The position numbers were made by a program, and so were the translations under genes. Positions 23,701 through 26,801 of a stretch of 26,801 nt of DNA are shown here, in pieces; position 1 is the stretch's first letter, and every line of letters begins with the position of its first letter. The DNA comes from TC-15 sp034437275. GTDB lineage: Bacteria > Chloroflexota > Anaerolineae > Aggregatilineales > Aggregatilineaceae. Under the pieces are notes generated by a model. It searched no databases. It saw only the letters and a program-made list of their open reading frames with translations, and had not been told where the DNA came from. The stretch spans positions 1-26,801 of the forward strand of contig DAOTUD010000166.1 of NCBI GenBank assembly GCA_034437275.1, written 5' to 3'.

Positions 23701-23739
23701 ACAGGCGATCCGCATGGCGTACGGGCCGGGATCGCCTGT
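23701..23739 (-). terminator. Hairpin downstream of the oxidoreductase beta-gamma gene
   Basis: ACAGGCGATCC (23701-23711) and GGATCGCCTGT (23729-23739) form an 11-bp perfect stem with a 17-nt loop, 32 bp after the stop of the ferredoxin oxidoreductase operon. No long T-run follows on the minus strand, so termination strength is uncertain. Confidence 0.6.
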
Positions 23740-23770
23740 GGGAGTACGACATGTCAGCCGGGCGGGCGTG

Positions 23771-25087
23771 TCAGGTGCTCAGCGCGTCAGCCGCCTGGAT
23801 CGCCGCCAGGTTCTTTTCGGCGTATTCCGGGCGCAGCGATACCGCGTCCCGGAAGGCGTCCGGCGGATACAGCCCGCTGCGGCGCAGCATGACGGCGAGC
23901 GCCATCATCGCCCAGTATTCCTTGCGCTGCCGGGTTTGCGAATAATCCAGCGGCACAACCTGCGCCTGCGTCTCGACCGGCAGCAGGTCGGCGTTGATGT
24001 ACAGCGTGGCGTCGGGCGGCAGCGCCGCGATGCGCGCCTGCTCCTTCTTCAGCCCTGCGGGGAACAGCACCAGCATGATATCCGGCTGGCCCATCTGGAA
24101 TGTGTTTTCGCGGCTGAGGACCACGTTGGAGATGGAGTGCCCGGTCTTGACCGTGACCGGGTAGTCGTTGCGCTGCGTGGCCCACAGCCCGGACAGGATC
24201 GCGCCCTGGCAGAACGCGGTCGCCGCCGTGCCGATCTTGGTCCCGGCGGCCCCGGCGATGCACACGTGCAGCGGATCGCGCAATGTGCTGGTGTAGCGTG
24301 CTTCCAACGGCTGCGGAGCCAGCCCCGGCTGCCCGGCAGCATCGCGCACTGCGTCGCGGTAGGCGCGGCTGTATTCGGCGTGCTGCGTGCGGCGCAGGAT
24401 GCCGGTTTCGTAGCCCAGCGTGTCGAGCGTGGCTTGCAGCTTCTTTTTGCTGAAGCGGTTGCTGGGCGCGTAGTAGGCCGTGCACAGTTCCCAGATATCG
24501 ACCAGCGCGAAGCCGTCGTGCTGGATAGCTTGCGTCAGCAAGTCCGGCAGGTCCTGGTCAAAAGTGGTGCTGCGCGCCACGAACCCAGCCCCGTTGGCGC
24601 CGACGGTCGTGCAGATGTCCAGCGGGTGCTCGATGTGGCCGTAGCGCGTGGTGGACGTGACCGCATCCGGCGGCGTCATGACCGAGTGCTCGCCGCCGGT
24701 CATGCCGAAGTTCAGGTTGTTGAAGACCAGCACCGTCACGCCGATGTTACGCCGCGCCGCGTTGAGCAGGTGATGCCCGCCGATGCCGCAGCCCCCATCG
24801 CCGATCAGCACGATGACGTGCAGCTCCGGGCGGATCAGCTTGATGCCGGTCGCGTAGGTCACCGAGCGCCCGTGCAGCCCGTGAAAAGCGTTGGTGTCGA
24901 AATAGCGGTCGGAAAGGCCCTGGCAGCCGATGTCGGTCACGATCACGACCTCGCGCGGGTCCAGGGCCAGCCACACCAGCGCCGCGTCTAGGTGCTCCAG
25001 GATGGTGCCGTGCCCGCAGCCAGGGCAAAACGGCAGCGGCAGCATGTCTTCGTTCAGATACGTGGTCCGTTTTGTCTGCTCAGCCAT
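23771..25087 (-). CDS. korB: 2-oxoacid:ferredoxin oxidoreductase, fused beta-gamma subunits
   Basis: 438 codons from ATG 25087, with GGAGG 6 nt upstream; it overlaps the alpha gene by 8 nt. Residues 1-~235 are the beta subunit: FCPGCGHG with Cys21/Cys24, DIGC with Cys55, and Cys202 (ELCTAYY), which match the usual four ligands of the beta 4Fe-4S cluster. The thiamine-diphosphate motif is GDGGCGIGG ... NN (97-124), with Gly where GDGD is usual. Residues ~272-430 are a gamma (catalytic) subunit domain: CIAGAAGTKIGTAATAFCQGAILSGL, VTVKTGHSISNVVLS. The enzyme oxidatively decarboxylates a 2-oxoacid to acyl-CoA and reduces ferredoxin. The beta-then-gamma order is uncommon: gamma is normally separate or fused to the N-terminus of alpha. 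Confidence 0.85.
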   Translation of the reverse strand: MAEQTKRTTYLNEDMLPLPFCPGCGHGTILEHLDAALVWLALDPREVVIVTDIGCQGLSDRYFDTNAFHGLHGRSVTYATGIKLIRPELHVIVLIGDGGCGIGGHHLLNAARRNIGVTVLVFNNLNFGMTGGEHSVMTPPDAVTSTTRYGHIEHPLDICTTVGANGAGFVARSTTFDQDLPDLLTQAIQHDGFALVDIWELCTAYYAPSNRFSKKKLQATLDTLGYETGILRRTQHAEYSRAYRDAVRDAAGQPGLAPQPLEARYTSTLRDPLHVCIAGAAGTKIGTAATAFCQGAILSGLWATQRNDYPVTVKTGHSISNVVLSRENTFQMGQPDIMLVLFPAGLKKEQARIAALPPDATLYINADLLPVETQAQVVPLDYSQTRQRKEYWAMMALAVMLRRSGLYPPDAFRDAVSLRPEYAEKNLAAIQAADALST

Positions 25088-26198
25088 TGATGGCCTCCCT
25101 GATCTCCTGCGGCGAAATGAGCTGCCCGTCGACGCGATGCACGCCGGTCACCGTGTGGTGATCGCGCGCCAGCCGTTCGATCTCGCGGCGGTACTGGCCC
25201 AGGTTGAGTTCGGCCACGACCACGCGCCCCACGTCCGCCAGCGCAGCGCGGATCGCGTCCTCCGGCACCGGCCACAGCGACCGGAGCACCAGCAGCGACA
25301 CAGCGCGTCCAGCGACGCGGGCGTCCTGCACAGCCTGGCGTGCGGCGCGGGCGGTGATGCCGTAGCTGATCACGAGCGTATCCGCGCCCGCGTCCGGATC
25401 GGCCTCCACCAGCGCGATCTCATCGGCGTGCGCGTCGATCTTGGCGGCGAGGTGGCGGTTCAGCGCGCCGACGTCTGCCGGATTCTTGGACAGGTAGCCG
25501 CGCGCGTCGTGCGACGAGGACGTGAAGCGCAGAATGTGCGGTCCCCCGTAGGGCGACATCGGGGGAACGTCGCCCGGCTGCGCGACGTGATAGGGCACGA
25601 ACGCGCCATCCGCCGGAGCCTGGGCGCGCTCACGCACCGGGATCGCCTCGTAAGCGTCGACCGCGACTGTTGTCCGTGCCGACACCGTCTCTTTGTCCGT
25701 CGCCAGGAAGACCGGCACCCGGAAGCGTTCCGCCAGGTCGAATGCGCGCCGCGTCAGATTGTAGCAGTCCAGCACATCCACCGGGGCCAGCACGATCACC
25801 GGGTAGCCGCCCGACGCGCCCCAGCGCATGAACTGGATATCGCCCTGGGCGGTGGTCGTCGCGCCGCCGGTGGATGGCCCCATGCGCTGCACGTTGACGA
25901 TCACCAGCGGCACCTCGCCCATGATCGCCAGCCCGATGTGCTCGCTGTACAGGCTGATGCCGGGGCCGCTGGTGGCGGTCATGGCCCGCGCGCCGGACAT
26001 GGCCGCGCCGATGCAGAAGCCCAGCGACGCGATCTCGTCCTCGCCCTGGATGGCGACGCCGTCCACCTTCGGCAGCTCGCGCACCATGTGCAGCAGCACC
26101 GGCGTGGCCGGGGTGATCGGATAGCCGGCGAAGAAGTCGCACCCGGCATCCAGCGCGCCCCGCGCGATGGCCTCCGCGCCGTCGATAAATTCTCGCAT
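25080..26198 (-). CDS. korA: 2-oxoacid:ferredoxin oxidoreductase, alpha subunit
   Basis: 372 codons from ATG 26198, with GAGAGG 6-7 nt upstream. It begins with the alpha-type pyrimidine domain IDGAEAIARGALDAGCDFFAGYPITPATPVL, followed by GEDEIASLGFCIGAAMSGARAMTATSGPGISLYSEHIGLA and GPSTGGATTTAQGD. The C-terminal part (about 280-372) is the transketolase-like domain. This is the KorA/VorA/PorA type lacking an N-terminal gamma domain, which is instead on the beta gene. Substrate (2-oxoglutarate, pyruvate or branched-chain) cannot be fixed from sequence alone; KorA is the closest by style. An IS end lies 42 bp upstream. Confidence 0.9.
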   Translation of the reverse strand: MREFIDGAEAIARGALDAGCDFFAGYPITPATPVLLHMVRELPKVDGVAIQGEDEIASLGFCIGAAMSGARAMTATSGPGISLYSEHIGLAIMGEVPLVIVNVQRMGPSTGGATTTAQGDIQFMRWGASGGYPVIVLAPVDVLDCYNLTRRAFDLAERFRVPVFLATDKETVSARTTVAVDAYEAIPVRERAQAPADGAFVPYHVAQPGDVPPMSPYGGPHILRFTSSSHDARGYLSKNPADVGALNRHLAAKIDAHADEIALVEADPDAGADTLVISYGITARAARQAVQDARVAGRAVSLLVLRSLWPVPEDAIRAALADVGRVVVAELNLGQYRREIERLARDHHTVTGVHRVDGQLISPQEIREAING

Positions 26199-26225
26199 AG
26201 TGTTCCTCTCTAAACTGTGTCGCTA

Positions 26226-26231
26226 ATTGTA
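26226..26231 (-). promoter_or_regulatory. Possible -10 of korAB next to the IS end
   Basis: Reading minus, TACAAT (complement of 26226-26231) lies 27 bp before the korA start codon. The matching -35 would fall at about 26248-26254, inside the insertion sequence end (minus-strand text around TTCAAC). Confidence 0.35.
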
Positions 26232-26240
26232 ATTTGGGAC

Positions 26241-26801
26241 GGCGTTGTTGAATGAATAGGCCTGAGTTACACTGTGAGCATGGTCAAGAAAAAACGAAAC
26301 ACAAAAACGACAGCAAAGCGCGCTAACAAAGGTGCACAGAAAACAACCTATCGGGTCCGCAATTGGGCCGCGTATAACGACAGTTTGGTCGAACGCGGAT
26401 CGATCACGGTATGGATCAGTGACGAGGTTATTGAAGGCTGGAAACCCAGACCGGAAGGCCCACGTCAACGCGGCGGGCAAATGGAATATTCGGATCGGGC
26501 GATTGAATGTTTGCTGACCTTGAAAGCCGTGTTCAAGTTGCCCTATCGCCAGACCGAAGGGTTTGGCCGGTCGATCATCGCCTTGCTGGGAGTCAATGTG
26601 ACTGTTCCGGACTACACGACGTTGTGCAAACGCAGTGTAGACTTGGGGATTGATCTGTCGCCCGGTGAGGTGCAAGGCACCAAACATATTGTAGTCGATA
26701 GCACCGGCTTGAAAGTCTACGGCGAAGGGGAATGGAAAGTGCGCCAACACGGGTACACGAAACGCCGGACTTGGCGCAAGTTGCATCTGAGCGTCGATGA
26801 A
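26241..26801 (+). mobile_element. Left end of an IS5-family (IS903-like) insertion sequence, partial
   Basis: GGCGTTGTTGAATGAAT at 26241-26257 closely resembles the remembered IS903 terminal repeat GGCTTTGTTGAATAAAT and is placed 39 bp before a transposase start, as expected for the left end. The right end and any target duplication are outside the window. The nine bases to the left (26232-26240) would be the candidate duplication. Confidence 0.7.
26280..26801 (+). CDS. IS5-family (IS903 group) DDE transposase, partial at 3' end
   Basis: 174 codons from ATG 26280, open to the window edge. The N-terminus is basic (MVKKKRNTKTTAKRANKG). Then YRVRNWAAYNDSLVERGSITVWISDEVIEGW is the typical IS903-group helix-turn-helix region, and HIVVDSTGLKVYGEGEW carries the first catalytic Asp (Asp140) of the DDE triad; the second Asp and Glu are beyond the window. 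No frameshift or stop occurs, so the element may be active. It is transcribed away from korA. There is no clear Shine-Dalgarno directly before the ATG. Confidence 0.85.
   Translation, partial: MVKKKRNTKTTAKRANKGAQKTTYRVRNWAAYNDSLVERGSITVWISDEVIEGWKPRPEGPRQRGGQMEYSDRAIECLLTLKAVFKLPYRQTEGFGRSIIALLGVNVTVPDYTTLCKRSVDLGIDLSPGEVQGTKHIVVDSTGLKVYGEGEWKVRQHGYTKRRTWRKLHLSVDE

Noticed and set aside
22237..26213. Three ~430-codon plus-strand frames opposite the oxidoreductase and korAB genes
   Set aside because: Compositionally odd (Arg/His/Gln-rich), no motifs, no ribosome sites, and opposite well-supported genes.
26223..26786. A 187-codon minus-strand frame over the IS element
   Set aside because: Antisense to a clear DDE transposase.

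Overview
The window is GC-rich chromosomal DNA from a bacterium. Gene content and gene style suggest Chloroflexota, possibly the Anaerolineae side. The hints are a type II DHQase inside a full aro operon, a 2-oxoacid:ferredoxin oxidoreductase, an orphan RACE-like ASKHA protein, bacterial-SH3/Cys-rich secreted proteins, and a LexA with a Gram-positive-type CGAAC-N4-GTTCG box. This taxonomic call is inference; there is no rRNA or tRNA gene in the window to settle it.

Layout. 1-2.8 kb: a degenerate receiver-domain gene running off the left edge, a small lipoprotein, then divergently a GT39-like membrane glycosyltransferase with an overlapping unknown gene. 2.8-6.5 kb: an FmdB-type zinc ribbon gene, a rhomboid protease, a Bcp-type peroxiredoxin, and lexA with a textbook self-regulated promoter, divergent from a UPF0173 metal-dependent hydrolase. 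6.5-11.9 kb: a RACE/DUF4445-like 2Fe-2S ASKHA protein with an extra C-terminal cNMP-binding-like domain, a secreted SH3/Cys-rich protein, and a minus-strand pair encoding a TPR protein and a short-chain dehydrogenase.

12.0-22.1 kb is the core of the window: one tightly packed plus-strand operon, aroH-aroF-tyrA-aroA-aroE-tyrS-aroC-aroK-aroB-aroQ-pheA. It encodes all seven shikimate steps from DAHP to chorismate, chorismate mutase, both prephenate branches (to the tyrosine and phenylalanine keto acids), and tyrosyl-tRNA synthetase. Only the final aminotransferase is absent. In front of it is a 42-codon leader ORF with the run Tyr-Tyr-Phe-Tyr-Phe, followed by an intrinsic terminator just upstream of aroH. 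This looks like ribosome-mediated attenuation that senses charged tRNA-Tyr and tRNA-Phe, and I consider it the most interesting system here. The operon ends at a 13-bp-stem terminator shared with the convergent gene.

22.1-26.8 kb: on the minus strand, a FAD/NAD(P) oxidoreductase with a structured 5' region, then a two-gene 2-oxoacid:ferredoxin oxidoreductase (alpha, and an unusual beta-gamma fusion). The left end of an IS5-family (IS903-like) element, with a truncated transposase gene, lies only 42 bp upstream of the alpha subunit and runs off the right edge.
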